A DNA stretch of 64,000 nucleotides. Origin: Vigna angularis. Lineage: Eukaryota > Streptophyta > Magnoliopsida > Fabales > Fabaceae. The notes under the pieces were generated by a model. The model was not told the origin of the DNA and made no database searches. It worked only from the letters and a program-made list of their open reading frames with translations. A program made the position numbers and the translations under genes. The stretch lies in contig NC_068974.1 of assembly GCF_016808095.1 (NCBI RefSeq), forward strand, positions 22,924,825 through 22,988,824. Direction: 5' to 3'. Positions 12,600 to 23,921 of this stretch are shown one piece after another (position 1 is the stretch's first letter; each line of letters begins with the position of its first letter).

Positions 12600-13260
12600 T
12601 TGGGAGGTTATGTTTGGTGACCCTAAGAAGTGGGGAAGAAGCCATTCTTACTGAGGGGACCAAGTTGGACAAGTGCAGAGCTAATCTGCAGAAAAAACAT
12701 TGTCGTAATCGTTTACAATGGCCTCGTAAACGATTACACGAGAGAAATCACTGTTTTGTACATAAAGTTGAACTGAAGTAGTCAGTTGTGGTGTCCTGGG
12801 TGATCATTGGCAAAAACTGTTAATTTAAAGCACAAGTCCACTTGTATTTACTTGGTGTTGGTGTTTGACTGGTGGTAGAGGGTGGTAGGTGATGGGAGGT
12901 GACCCCAGAAAGTAGGGAAGAAGCCATTCTTACTGAAGGGACCAAGTTGGAGAAGTGCATGGCTAATCTACAAAAAAAACACTGTTGTAATCGTTTACAG
13001 TGGCCTGTTAAACGATTACACGAGAGAAATCACTGTTTTGTAAAGGAAGTTGAACTGAAGTACTCAGCTGTGGTGTCATGGGTGATCATTGGCAAAAATT
13101 GTTACTTTCAGGCACAAGTCCACTTGTATTTACTTGGTGTTGGTGTTTCAGTCGAGGTAGAGAGTGGAAATTGATGTGAGGTGACCCCAAGAAGTGGAGA
13201 AGAAGCCATTCTTACTTAGGGGACCAAGTTGGACAAGTGCAGAGCCAATCTGTAGAAAAA
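12600..13260 (-). repeat. Left array of 282 bp units (inverted relative to right array)
   Basis: Copies of the landmark gaagccattctta at 12638, 12920 and 13202 are exactly 282 bp apart. Each unit contains the hairpin-forming pair gtaatcgtttac ... gtaaacgattac, or a degenerate form of it. The reverse complement of a unit aligns by eye with the units at 15566-16300. Confidence 0.85.
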
Positions 13261-13266
13261 ACACTA

Positions 13267-15565
13267 TGGTAATCGTATACAGTGTCCTTGTAATCGATTA
13301 CAGTGTCAAAAAAGGTGTGAACTTGATTTCTAAGGCATAATTTGAAAGGTCTTTGAGTATAGATTCCAACAAAACAAGAATCAACTCATTTGGAGTTCGG
13401 TGGAGCAAGTTATGAGCAAAAGAACAAGCAAAGGTCAGAGTTGGCAAAAATATATGAAACGCTAACTTGAAAGAACAAACTGTACCAACTCAGATGTCCA
13501 AAAATTACAAATTAGTAGTCATTGGAAAGATTTTTGAGTCTAGTTTCTAATAAAAAACGATTCACATCATTTGGAGGTCGGTGGGAAAAGTTATGAGTAA
13601 AATAGCCAGCAAAGGTCAAAGTTGACAGCATGTTATCTCATCCAAGTTGCTCACCTCATAAACATTGTTTTTTTCCTCCATCTTGCGGTGCCAAAACATC
13701 ATTTCCCACCACTGAAACACCAGGACCAGCCTAAGAAAAGTGCAAAAGTGCTTAAAACTCACTTTTTTTGACAATGGTCACCCATGTTAACCTGACTGAC
13801 TACCTCTGTTGGACTTTCTGTACAAAATCCAATTTTCCCTCGGGTAATCGTTTACAGTGTCCTTGTAATCGATTACAGTGTCAAAAAACGTGTAAACTTG
13901 ATTTCTAAGGCATCATTTGAAAGGTCTTTGAGTATAGATTCCAACAAAACAAGAATCAACTCATTCGGAGTTCGGTGGAGAAAGTTATGAGCAAAAGAAC
14001 AAGCAAAGGTCAGAGTTGGCAAAAATATATGAAACGCTAACTTGAAAGAATAAACTGTACCAACTCAGATGTCCACAAATTACAAATTAGTAGTCATTGG
14101 AAAGATTTTTTAGTCTAGTTTCTAATAAAAAAAGAATCATATCATTTGGAGGTCGGTGGGAAAAGTTATGAGTAAAATAGCCAGCAAAGGTCAAAGTTGA
14201 CAGCATGTTATCTCACCCAAGTTGCTCACCTCATAAACATTGTTTTTTTCCTCCATCATGGGGTGCCAAAACATCACTTCCCACCACTGAAACACCAGGA
14301 CCAGCCTAAGAAAAGTGCAAAAGTGCTTAAAACTCACTTTTTTTGACAATGGTCACCCCTGTTAACCTGACTGACTACCTTTGTTGGACTTTCTGTACAA
14401 AATCCAATTTTCTCTCGGGTAATCGTTTACAGTGTCCTTGTAATCGATTACAGTGTCAAAAAAGGTGTAAACTTGATTTCTAAGGCATAATTTGAAAGGT
14501 CTTTGAGTATAGATTCCAACAAAACAAGAATCAACTCATTTGGAGTTCGGTGGAGAAAGTTATGAGCAAAAGAACAAGCGAAGGTCAGAGTTGGCAAAAA
14601 TATATGAAAGGCTAACTTGAAAGAATAAACTGTACCAACTCAGATGTCCACAAATTACAAATTAGTAGTCATTGGAAAGATTTTTGAGTCTAGTTTCTAA
14701 TAAAAAAAGAATCACATCATTTGAGGTCGGTGGGAAAAGTTATCAGTAAAATAGCCAGCAAAGGTCAAAGTTGCTAGCATGTTATCTCACCCAAGTTGCT
14801 CACCTCATAAACATTGTTTTTTTCCTCCATCATGGGGTGCCAAAACATCACTTCCCACCACTGAAACACCAGGACCAGCCTAAGAAAAGTGCAAAAGTGC
14901 TTAAAACTCACTTTTTTTGACAATGGTCACCCCTGTTAACCTGACTGACTACCTTTGTTGGACTTTCTGTACAAAATCCAATTTTCTCTCGGGTAATCGT
15001 TTACAGTGTCCTTGTAATCGATTACAGTGTCAAAAAAGGTGTAAACTTGATTTCTAAGGCATAATTTGAAAGGTCTTTGAGTATAGATTCCAACAAAACA
15101 AGAATCAACTCATTTGGAGTTCGGTGGAGAAAGTTATGAGCAAAAGAACAAGCAAAGGTCAGAGTTGGCAAAAATATATGAAACGCTAACTTGAAAGAAT
15201 AAACTGTACCAACTCAGATGTCCACAAATTACAAATTAGTAGTCATTGGAAAGATTTTTGAGTCTAGTTTCTAATAAAAAAAGAATCACTTCATTTGTAG
15301 GTCGGTGGGAAAAGTTATCAGTAAAATAGCCAGCAAAGGTCAAAGTTGACAGCATGTTATCTCACCCATGTTGCTCATCTCATAAACATTGTTTTTTCCC
15401 TCCATCATGGGGTGCCAAAACATCACTTCCCACCACTAAAACACCAGGACCAGCCTAAGACAAGTGCAAAAGTGCTTAAAACTCACTTTTTTTGACAATG
15501 GTCACCCCTGTTAACCTGACTGACTACCTCTGTTGGACTTTCTGTACAAAATTCACTTTTCTCTC
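13267..15565 (+). repeat. Four tandem units of about 575 bp
   Basis: The landmark gggtaatcgtttacagtg occurs at 13842, 14417 and 14991, with a variant start near 13267, giving steps of 575, 574 and 575 bp. Units are nearly identical by eye, so the array is recent or homogenised. Each ends with the block 'gacaatggtcacccctgtta' also found in the 282 bp units, and each carries the self-complementary word taatcgatta. No coding potential is conserved between units. Confidence 0.9.
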
Positions 15566-16300
15566 GGGTAATCATTTACGAGGAGGTTGTAAACGATTAC
15601 CACAGCCTTTTTTCAACACTCTCAGTCATCCCTTGCACAGCTTGCTCCTCCAACTGATGAGGGGTCACTCCACACTCCTTGGGACATCATCACATCAGTA
15701 ACCACTCTCTCCCACCACTGAAACACCATGACCAGCTTAAGACAAGTGCAAAAGTGCCTAAAACTCACTTTTTTTGACAATGGTCACCCTTGTTAACCTG
15801 ACTGACTACCTCTGTTGGACTTTCTGTACAAAATCCAATTTTCTCTCGGGTAATCGTTTACGAGGAGGTTGTAAACGATTACCACAGCCTTTTTTCAACA
15901 CTCTCAGTCATCCCTTGCACAGCTTGTTCCTCGAATTGATGAGGGGTTACTCCACCCTCCTTGGGACTTCATCACATCACTAACCACCCTCTCCCACCCT
16001 TGAAACACCAGGACCAGCCTCAGACAAGTGCAAAAGTGCCTCAAACCCAGTTTTTTTGACAATGGTCACCCCTGTTAACCTGACTGACTACCTCAGTTGG
16101 ACTTTCTGTACAAAATCTCATTTTCTCTCGGGTAATCGTTTACCAGGAAGTTGTAAACGATTACCAGAGCATTTATTCAACACCCTCAGTCATCCCTTGC
16201 ACAGCTTGGTCCTCCAAGTGATTAGGGGTCACTCCATACTCCTTGGCCTCACATCACATCACCCCCCACTCAAATTGTCATTCAAATGAACTGGTTTTGA
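15566..16300 (+). repeat. Right array of 282 bp units
   Basis: The landmark gggtaatc recurs at 15566, 15848 and 16130, steps of exactly 282 bp. Each unit has gtaatcgtttac and gtaaacgattac about 9 bp apart, a strong short hairpin. Repeated short open frames beginning at gacaATGGTCACCCC (15499, 15781, 16063) reflect the repeat and are not called as genes. Confidence 0.88.
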
Positions 16301-16581
16301 CATTGGTCACCCATGTTACCCAGAATGACCACTCAAACACCAACATCTTACAAACAAGTCTGCAACTTAGGAGACACTAAACTTGACCACATTCTGAAAT
16401 CCACAAACCCACAACTCATAATAACAATGGTATTGAAAAAATAAAATATGAGACAAATTCAAACAAAAACTCAAATTTTATATCATTGAACTAAATCCGA
16501 TACATTACACTTTGTTTTCTTAATCTATTTACAATGATTACAATTATCATTTACTTTCCATTAATCAACTAAATACACATA

Positions 16582-16866
16582 TCACTCATTTTTTATTCTA
16601 AGCACTACGGTTCCGGTGTATGGAGTCCTAAGTGCTCTTTCCTTGTAACGAACCCTAACATACGTCTTCAAAGGTTGTTCATTTTCGTCAATGTCAGTAG
16701 GGGATACAAAACCAGTGTTCACGGATGGTTCTGTACGAGGCACACTTTGTCCAACGTCATCTTTGTTTTGCCTTCTTGCCTTCTCTTCAGCCAATTGTGC
16801 CTCCAAACTTGCAACCCTCCTTTTAAGTTCTTCAATTAGAAATTCTTGGTCCTCTAAGGCACGCAT
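16582..16866 (-). CDS. Small coiled-coil ORF in the 7.2 kb element, function unknown
   Basis: This 94-residue open frame is the only non-repeat reading frame of note in the element. Residues 1-35 form a probable coiled coil (EELKRRVASLEAQLAEEKAR, with heptad-spaced leucine, valine and alanine). A polar linker follows, then a basic and hydrophobic end (TYVRVRYKERALRTPYTGT). I do not recognise a family. Short coiled-coil ORFs of this kind occur in plant transposons, but that link is inference. It may also be the C-terminal exon of a longer, decayed gene. Confidence 0.4.
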   Translation of the reverse strand: MRALEDQEFLIEELKRRVASLEAQLAEEKARRQNKDDVGQSVPRTEPSVNTGFVSPTDIDENEQPLKTYVRVRYKERALRTPYTGTVVLRIKNE

Positions 16867-17643
16867 AAAAGTTTCTCTGTGAAACGCGACCTTGGACCTT
16901 CACGAGAAAGGACCTTCGTCTCCAATGAAACAGAGAAAGGGGTATTTTCGGATTTTCAGTTAAAAGAACGGTTACGGACTTCCATTTTGAAGGTTTTTAT
17001 AAAATATTATTTTTAAAACAAACCAATGAAAGCACGACACGTGGCGTTGTAAAAAATGTGTTAAGAAAACGTTGTTGGAATATCGCGGTCCTTCCTGATA
17101 CTTGGATTTTTGGAGATGCATGTGGATGTGAGAATGTGGCAAAGGTGGTCCCTCCTTGCAAAACATGTGCTTTTTGATGTATTCTTGCCAAATAAAACCG
17201 TAATCTTCATTTCAAAATGGCCCCTTTGCAATGGCCGTGTGGTGTGTTCCAAGTAAATTCCACTTCTAAGATTTTAAGAAGTGATATGTTTCCAAGACCG
17301 TGCACTTCCTTCTATTTTTTAGCCAATCCAAAAATATTCCAAGTTTCCACGGTTCAACACACACATAATAAATCAATGTAGTGCAGTTTCTTCCAAACAC
17401 AGTGTGCAAATGAATTTTCTTCCAAATTTCCTAAAATATTTACAGAATTTTCCCTACACTCAATAATGAAAATAATTAGTTTCAGATAATTCAAATTAAG
17501 TAAAATAAGAATTTCTGATCGAATTAAGCACAATTCAGAAAAATGGGAAAATACTGGACATTTAAGCACAATTCCCTGATTAATTCTAGTACAATAAACT
17601 AAGTGAAGTGAAGAAAATAATGATTTCATCACCTAGCTTGCCC

Positions 17644-18605
17644 TTAACCCATGCTTGCGTGAGGTTTCCATCCTTGGTTGTAATTACCTAGACGAAACTG
17701 ATTACCTTGACCCATGAACTTGACTTCATCTTGGGTATCTTCTGACATAGCACATTGACCATTAATATGATCTCCACCACACAACTCACAAAGTTGCTGT
17801 TGAACGTGAGAAAAATTATGTAACTCCTTTGGAAATTGAGAGATTTTCTTCATTGGAGCCTCTAGTTGTTGAGTCATAATCTTATTTTGTGCCAATAGAG
17901 CATGTTGAGATTGTAGTTGTAGCACTTCTTTTTGTTGAAGTTGAGTTCTTTCACTGTGCATCTCATTATCATTCGTAGCCATATTTTCAATCAACTCATA
18001 AGCTTCCTCTAGAGTCTTGCACTTGATATTACCTCCAACTGAGGCATCTAGCATCAATTTAGTCTGTGAGCTTAGACCTCCAAGGAATAGGATTACTACT
18101 ATAGGTTCATCAAAACCATGAGTGGGCGTCTTCCTCAACAAGCCTTTAAATCTATCCTACGCTTGACCTAATGTTTCATCTATGCCTTGCCTGAAAGAAG
18201 AAATTTCTTGTTTACCTTTGTTTACTTTTGATGTGGGAAGTATTTGTTCAGAAACTTTGCAACCACGGCTTCCCAAACAGTAAAATTGTTCTCTAGAAAA
18301 GAGTTCAACCACATCTTAGCATTGCCTCCCAAAGAGAAAGGAAACAAGCTTAGTCTAATAGCTTCACCTGGAACGCCATTGATCTTCACAGTATTGCATA
18401 TCTCATTGAATGTGGTCAGATGCTCATATGAATTTTCATGTGATAATCCATTAAATTGATTGCTGTTCACCAATTGAATCAAAGCAGACTTCATCTCCAT
18501 GTTTGCAGCATTAACCCTCGTTCTTGCAATGCTATTAAAATGATGAGAGCCAATGACTGTTGCATAATCTGCCAGGGTATGTCTACCATTATGCTCTTCA
18601 GCCAT
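17644..18605 (-). pseudogene. Ty3/gypsy gag (frameshifted)
   Basis: Gag is the structural protein of the retroelement particle. The N-terminal part (18605-18222) contains GEAIRLSLFPFSLGGNAKMW and ends at KYFPHQK, where an indel shifts the frame. The C-terminal part (18141-17644) contains the zinc knuckle CELCGGDHINGQC. Between them the shifted frame also has TAG at an expected Trp codon (GQA-stop-DRFKG). The frame ends in TAA at an expected Gln codon just before the 10408-17631 insertion. Confidence 0.82.
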
Positions 18606-18900
18606 ATCTTATGTTTCCTGGTCAGATCTTTGAGGTGAAGGCTGTAAAAGAGTCTCAGGATAAGGGAAGAGTTCTCTGGAAATCCTTTTCCCCTACTTCT
18701 ACTATTTTCCAGACCTAAAAGAAGTGGTTCAGAAACTTTCGTGCTTCTAGTCCGAATTCTATCCTGCATACACTAATGAACCAAACACTAGAGCACCCAA
18801 TTAGCACAAACAAATAAAAAAAAATTAAAACAAAAATATAAATTTAAATATAAAGTCTAATCGGTTAAAAATCACACAAAATTATAGTTTAAACCACGAG

Positions 18901-18917
18901 TCCCCAACAATGGCGTA
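18901..18917 (-). other. Primer-binding site, tRNA-Asp type
   Basis: The minus strand reads TACGCCATTGTTGGGGA, close to TGGCGCCGTTGCCGGGGA, the complement of the 3' end of plant tRNA-Asp. It lies between the 5' LTR remnant and gag, as expected for Athila-type elements. Confidence 0.75.
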
Positions 18918-18919
18918 AA

Positions 18920-19238
18920 AAACTTTTTAAGATGTCGGCAAGTGTACCGAATCGTATAAAGTAATAATAAATGGTAAGACCAAGTATCATTTCTCAAGAG
19001 ACTCACGACACTAAACAATTATGTAATCACTTAACTAATTAGAACTTTATAGAACAATTTAAGGTTTTAGATGTAAAAATAAGAAAAGTAAATATGAATG
19101 CAATTTTGATCAATTGAAGAGAAACGCAACAGTGAATGATGATGTAGGTATTATGAGATAAAGATGTTGTTGGGGTTTAGATTTCACCTAATCAATCTCA
19201 TGCATATATGAATTCTTCTTCTTTATTAAGTTGTATGA
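18920..19238 (-). repeat. 5' LTR fragment of the Athila-like element
   Basis: On the minus strand this is the R/U5 side of an LTR, similar by eye to the LTR ends at 31.98-32.27 kb and 38.33-38.63 kb. Similarity stops at 19238, where the sequence becomes exon-like (Ulp1 gene of a CACTA element), so the U3 part is lost. Confidence 0.75.
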
Positions 19239-20580
19239 TGAAGTTGCTTAAATGGTTGCGCGCCAGTTCCAGCAGTAGTTTGAGCATTATGGCAATCGTC
19301 CTACGCCATCTCCTGTAGCGGAACATGTTGTGCCCCCTATAGGTAAACTTAATATTCAATTTTGTTTATTAATTTACTTTTTGTATAACCTAACATTTAA
19401 TTTGACAGGTAGAAGCGACAAAGGAAGTTGCTCAGTTGTCGGTGCCCTAGGGGACGACATGGACGACACTCGTTCATGTCAGCTATATGTTCTCTCTCCT
19501 ACCGGGACCATGCTAGTGGCTCGTGGCACAGTCTATGAGGCAGCCACTTTAGTGCATGGTGTAGAGCTAGCATAAGATGAGGTCAAGGTCATAATGGATG
19601 AAGTTGTCGTACCAGATGCCCTTTTTCTTGTGTCTACAGAGGAGTTTTTCACTGTGGCACAGGCATTTCAATCCTTCGCCGCCGGGCCTAGACATTATGT
19701 TGGTGTTGTATCTATGCCCCGAAAAACAGTCCTACTATATACTTCTCAATTTTAATATTTACTTCTTATTGACGTCAAAACATAACCATTTTTTCATGTA
19801 ACATCAAACAGGTCAAGAGGGAAATCCTACACAGAAGAAGACTCATTTATCTGAGGACGAACCTCTTGTTGCGTTACACGAGCTTGTTAACATCATTACA
19901 GATGCGTCGATGATTGTACCATGAGATTCTACTACATTTGGAAGAGATGTTGAGATCCCATTGTACTTGCATCAACAAGATGTTAGGGAGCTTGCATCGG
20001 GGAGAGAAGAAATTAATATTACACTCGTTCAGTTGTGGATGCTGTAAGTTTATGAGAACTTTTTTATATAAAATTGATTTATCAAGTTACTTATATCATA
20101 TCATTTCTTCATTTCAGGTATATGTTTGGTGTTAGTAACAAGATGGGGTTCAATGATGTATATGGGTTCATTGACCCCTATATGACTCATGAAAGAAATA
20201 AATTTGATGAAATCCAAGCATACATCACCACCTACTTTGCAATGGCGAATGACATATATTTTCTCCCTTATATACTTGGGTAAGTGAAGTTTTTTAACTT
20301 TAAGTTTCATTTATGAATTTTGGTATATGATAATTAAGTTAATACCAATTTCAGGCGTCATTGGCAGCTACTTGTGATCTCCATACCAGAGAACACTGCT
20401 ATCTGGTTTTTTTCATTGCATAAGTCTCCTCTCAGCCCTCTTAGACAAGTAGTAGATTGGTAAGAACTTCAATGTTTCAACTTTCTTTGTTATATAAATG
20501 TATGCTAAAACAAGTTTTTTAATAGTTCCCTTGCAGCACATATGATGTTGTCTAGGAGATCTATTGCTACATCTAAAAAG
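19239..20580 (+). pseudogene. Ulp1-like (C48) protease gene of a CACTA transposon, 5' exons
   Basis: Several GT-AG exons encode the type of Ulp1-like cysteine protease ORF that plant CACTA and related DNA transposons carry. Exons are about 19410-19700, 19812-20042, 20118-20279 and 20355-20459, with more near 20538. Visible stretches are GTVYEAATLVHGVELA, QQDVRELASGREEINITLVQ, YMFGVSNKMGFNDVYGF and GRHWQLLVISIPENTAIWFF, the last holding the catalytic His. Stops TAA after HGVELA and TGA after ASMIVP break it. The following intron is interrupted by the 20646-27630 insertion, and the last exons are at 27680-27954. Confidence 0.75.
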
Positions 20581-20645
20581 CTTGCATGGATGACCCTTAA
20601 GGTTTGGTATTTTAGTCCATACTTTGTTATATTTTGTACCATTTC

Positions 20646-21134
20646 TGATGGAAGCTTGCTATGGGTGAGACGCATTGAACCAGGAAGCCAAACAGCAAGC
20701 GTTCCAGTGAGCAATGAAGGCAGCGGAATTCTGGAATAGATGCAGAGAATGGTATGGGTTCAGTGAAGAATGGAGTGGGTTAGAACCTCTCAGCTCAGAG
20801 GGCCTTCTACTTTGGAAGGAAGCTAGAGGTAAGGAGAAAGAAAGTGAAGAATTGGGTTGACTCAAGAGCAAAGATAAGCTGGAATTTCATTTCTGCAGCA
20901 ATTAGACTAAGCTCAAAAGTCAACCCAATTCTTCACTTTCTTTCTCCTTACCTCTAGCTTCCTTCCAAAGTAGAAGGCCCTCTGAGCTGAGAGGTTCTAA
21001 CCCACTCCATTCTTCACTGAACCCATACCATTCTCTGCATCTATTCCAGAATTTCGCTGCCTTCATTGCTCACTGGAACGCTTGCTGTTTGGCTTCCTGG
21101 TTCAATGCGTCTCACCCATAGTAAGCTTCCATCA
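20646..21134. repeat. 217 bp near-perfect inverted repeat with 55 bp loop
   Basis: Arms 20646-20862 and 20918-21134 pair without gaps and differ, by eye, at only two positions (20658 and 20726, both G/A differences). The right arm ends ...GCTTCCATCA followed by the primer site AGTGGTATTCAGAGC, so it is the end of an LTR. The left arm is its mirror copy and forms the outer terminus next to the ATTTC target duplication. Its transcript would fold into a long double-stranded RNA stem. Confidence 0.95.
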
Positions 21135-21136
21135 AG

Positions 21137-21149
21137 TGGTATTCAGAGC
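21137..21149 (+). other. Primer-binding site, tRNA-Met type (outer)
   Basis: TGGTATTCAGAGC follows the LTR end CATCA by two bases. It matches the initiator-Met primer site TGGTATCAGAGC with one inserted T. Confidence 0.75.
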
Positions 21150-23921
21150 TCTGGTTCGAGCACGCTTCAGAGGTAAGTTGTCTCGCGTTCTTTGTCTTTA
21201 ATTTCGTTTTTCTTTTTCGCGTTGTTTTCTCTTGACTCTGAGTTGTTTCGATTCGGTCTTGTCTAATTCATATTTTGTTCATTTGATTTTGAGTCGCGTT
21301 TCTATTTTTTTTCGTTTATTGTTGTTCATTTTTCTGAGTTGTTCATCATTTTCCTTTACTGTCTTGTGTTTAATTTTTGTTCGTCATTGAATCAATTCAA
21401 TATTTCTTTTCTGGTTTGATATTGAATTAGTTTGTGTTTCGTGCATCTTATTTCAGTGAAATTTGTTTTAATGTGTTTAGGTTTCCAAATTCTGATAAGG
21501 TTTCTTGATCTGCGCTTGTTATGCTTTGAGTCTTATTTCATTTTATTCGGTGAATCCAATTTATTTGAGTCTTTCATTTTTTGAATCTTATCCTGTCATG
21601 TTTAGTCTTGTTATTTTCTTATTTTGTCATTTTAAATCTGTGTTTAACTGGGTTAGTATTCAATTTCGTGAGCACTTGAAGTTAACCTTGGTGTAATTTC
21701 TGTCAAGCCTCAAAAGCTATGACTCATTCGAATGAATAAGCTGGCAGACAGATTTCCATTGGCAATTTTGAATGATTGCATTGTCTTATGTGATTTGAGC
21801 CTGACTGTTACTCATAAATGCACACCATATGAGCTATGAAAAGTTTAACTAAGAGCTCGGGTGTTTGTACTTGGCAGTAGTTAAAATTGACTTTTGATTT
21901 GCAAGTTTCCTTTGAAATCAGTGTTATCTGTGAACTAAGTTTGGTTCTATAAGTTGAACTGCTAGCCAGTAACAAGTACACATCTCATAAGCAATGAAAT
22001 TCATGGCATAGCTTGGTGGTACTTTGTGAAAACACAACATTCTCTTGTTTCAATTACACCGAGATTGAATCTGTCTTAGTGTCTTGTGTGTGTGGTTGTA
22101 TTCTATTCTTAGTATTAGATCATTACTAAGTTCTAACATCAGTACATCCTAGAGTCATTGTGTCTGAGTGCTTTAATTTCTTTTCTGCAGAATTAAATTT
22201 GATTTGACTTGTGTTACTGCACCTTTGTGTCAAAGTTGTTCTGGCTTAAAATTTGTAAGTGGTTGATGATTAAGTCCACAAAATTCTGCATCACATCAGC
22301 AGTACTTGTAATCTTGTACAAAACAACCACTAAATCTGTGATTTGAATTTGAACCTAGCAGTAACACTTGTAATTGGAGTTGATTCTACTGATTTCATTG
22401 TAAAACAGTGCATAAGGCTGAAATTAACAATGTTAGATGCTGCACTACAATTCTGAACTAAAGTGAATCAGTTTGAACATTTGTTTACAAAAATTCTGCA
22501 ATTTGTTCTTGATCTTTTTATTGGTTTTGAAATCTACTCTAGAACTGATCTTAGGATCCTGTTTGAGTGCTCACATTATTCAAAGCTTTGTTTCTTGCTT
22601 GTCTTGGTTGATAACTCTGGTTTTGTCTATCACATGTGCAATCTATTCTGCTGATCTTAATTTGAAGCTTTTACTTGCTTTATTCATCTGATCTAGAGTT
22701 GTCTTAAGCAATAGATCTGTTGTTCTGTCATTGTTTTGTGGCTGTCCTGTTCTGTTCTGGTTTGTGATTTTGACCTTAGCCTAGCCATTCTTGATTGAGA
22801 AGCTTGTTACACTCTGGTTTCTGGAATTTGAAAGAAGGTTTGTGTGCTTGGTAGCATCTTAGGTGGTGTAGGTCTGAAAGACTCTCCAACTGTGTACTGC
22901 CAAGGGAGAATCTCCCTTCCAAACATTTCCATTTTGAGTGCTTTAAGCTTTAAGAGAGAAACCTAAGTTTTTGAGCTTTGTGTGGCTGCATCTAAAAGCC
23001 AAATATTCTTGTTGAGAGTGTGTTGTAATTTTAAGGCTGCAATAAGTTTTGAACTTGAATTATGTGCTAATTGTTTACTTGTGCAGCAAAGTAAGTCTGG
23101 TTAAGCTGGAATATAACTATTTGATCACCAAGAGAAATTTGCTTCTGCCAGTATCTTAATTCCTGCCTCCTTATGTTTGTAAAATTCTGATTCAATTACT
23201 TTTGGTACTTCTGCGTATGACTCCCATTTCATTTTCTCTTATATATGCTACCATTGGGAGTATATGTTGCTTTGTGGTGCAGATCTGAACTAAAACAGTG
23301 CAGGGAGAAAGTGTACAATAGAAGAATTTTAAGCAGTAGCAAAATCTCAGTATAGAGTCTGGAGCAAGCTACAAGCAGTCATCTGAACTGAAGGGAGTTT
23401 CTTTCACCTTAAATTGCTTTTGTTTTGGTTGAACTATTCTTGCTATAATGTTGAATCTGGTATGACAGTTTTTGTACACTAGGATTAGCCAATCTGAATT
23501 CTGAATTGGAATTGTTCTGCATTGCATTGGATTAATCTGATTTTGATTAGACTGTGTGGTTGTTTAATCAGTTTGGTTTCAGCTTAGATTTTACATTTCT
23601 TTGAATCTGGTATAATGACCATTTGCATGTGTCTAATAGAATCTGGTTTGATTTTGGTGTGTGCAGAACTGATTTGTTTGAGAGTTTAGCTTGAGCAGGA
23701 AATTACTGAGAAAACAGCAACCTAAGCATTTAATTTGGAAGCTTTGAACTAAAGGGAGTTATCTAGTTTAATTGCTTCTGACTGTTTAAACTCTTTTGGA
23801 TTTAAATTGTTCATTGTTGAATTACATTATCTGCTGAATTGAGTGTGAATATTTGATTGCAGTTTGTCATTTGAGAGCAAAAAGAAATTTATATAGTTGC
23901 ATCAAGTGCACGAGACTAGGA
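21150..23921 (+). other. Long non-coding leader of the retroelement
   Basis: T-rich untranslated sequence with repeated near-copies of phrases such as 'ttgaatctggtatga'. It contains possible splice signals (gaggtaag at 21171) but no open frame with recognisable domains. Leaders of this length occur between primer site and gag in some plant LTR elements. Confidence 0.5.

Larger units (their letters stand above)
10408..17631. mobile_element. Unclassified 7.2 kb element, target duplication CCTAG
   Basis: The element starts TGATGCGGGCG at 10408 and ends TTTCATCA at 17631, flanked by CCTAG at 10403-10407 and 17632-17636, inside the gag gene of the Athila-like element. The TG...CA ends and 5 bp duplication fit an LTR-type integrase. 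I could not find a pair of direct LTRs. Instead, the inner parts are inverted: 282 bp units at about 12600-13260 are the reverse complement of units at 15566-16300, and a block near 12160-12200 (acaacgccaggtggcgtc) is inverted relative to 17020-17060. A set of 575 bp tandem units lies between. The only open frame of note is at 16582-16866 (minus). Confidence 0.8.
7816..19238 (-). mobile_element. Truncated Athila-like Ty3/gypsy retrotransposon, split by a 7.2 kb insertion
   Basis: Read on the minus strand: part of a 5' LTR (19238 to about 18920), a tRNA-Asp-like primer site (18917-18901), gag (18605-17644), then after the 10408-17631 insertion the rest of gag, protease and reverse transcriptase (10402-7816). 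RNase H, integrase and the 3' LTR are missing, so it is truncated at its 3' side. The LTR start is also missing, since similarity to the related LTR at 38.3 kb stops at 19238 where CACTA exon sequence begins. With the insertion removed and one CCTAG kept, the gag reading frame continues across the junction, which shows that the 7.2 kb element came later. Confidence 0.85.
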
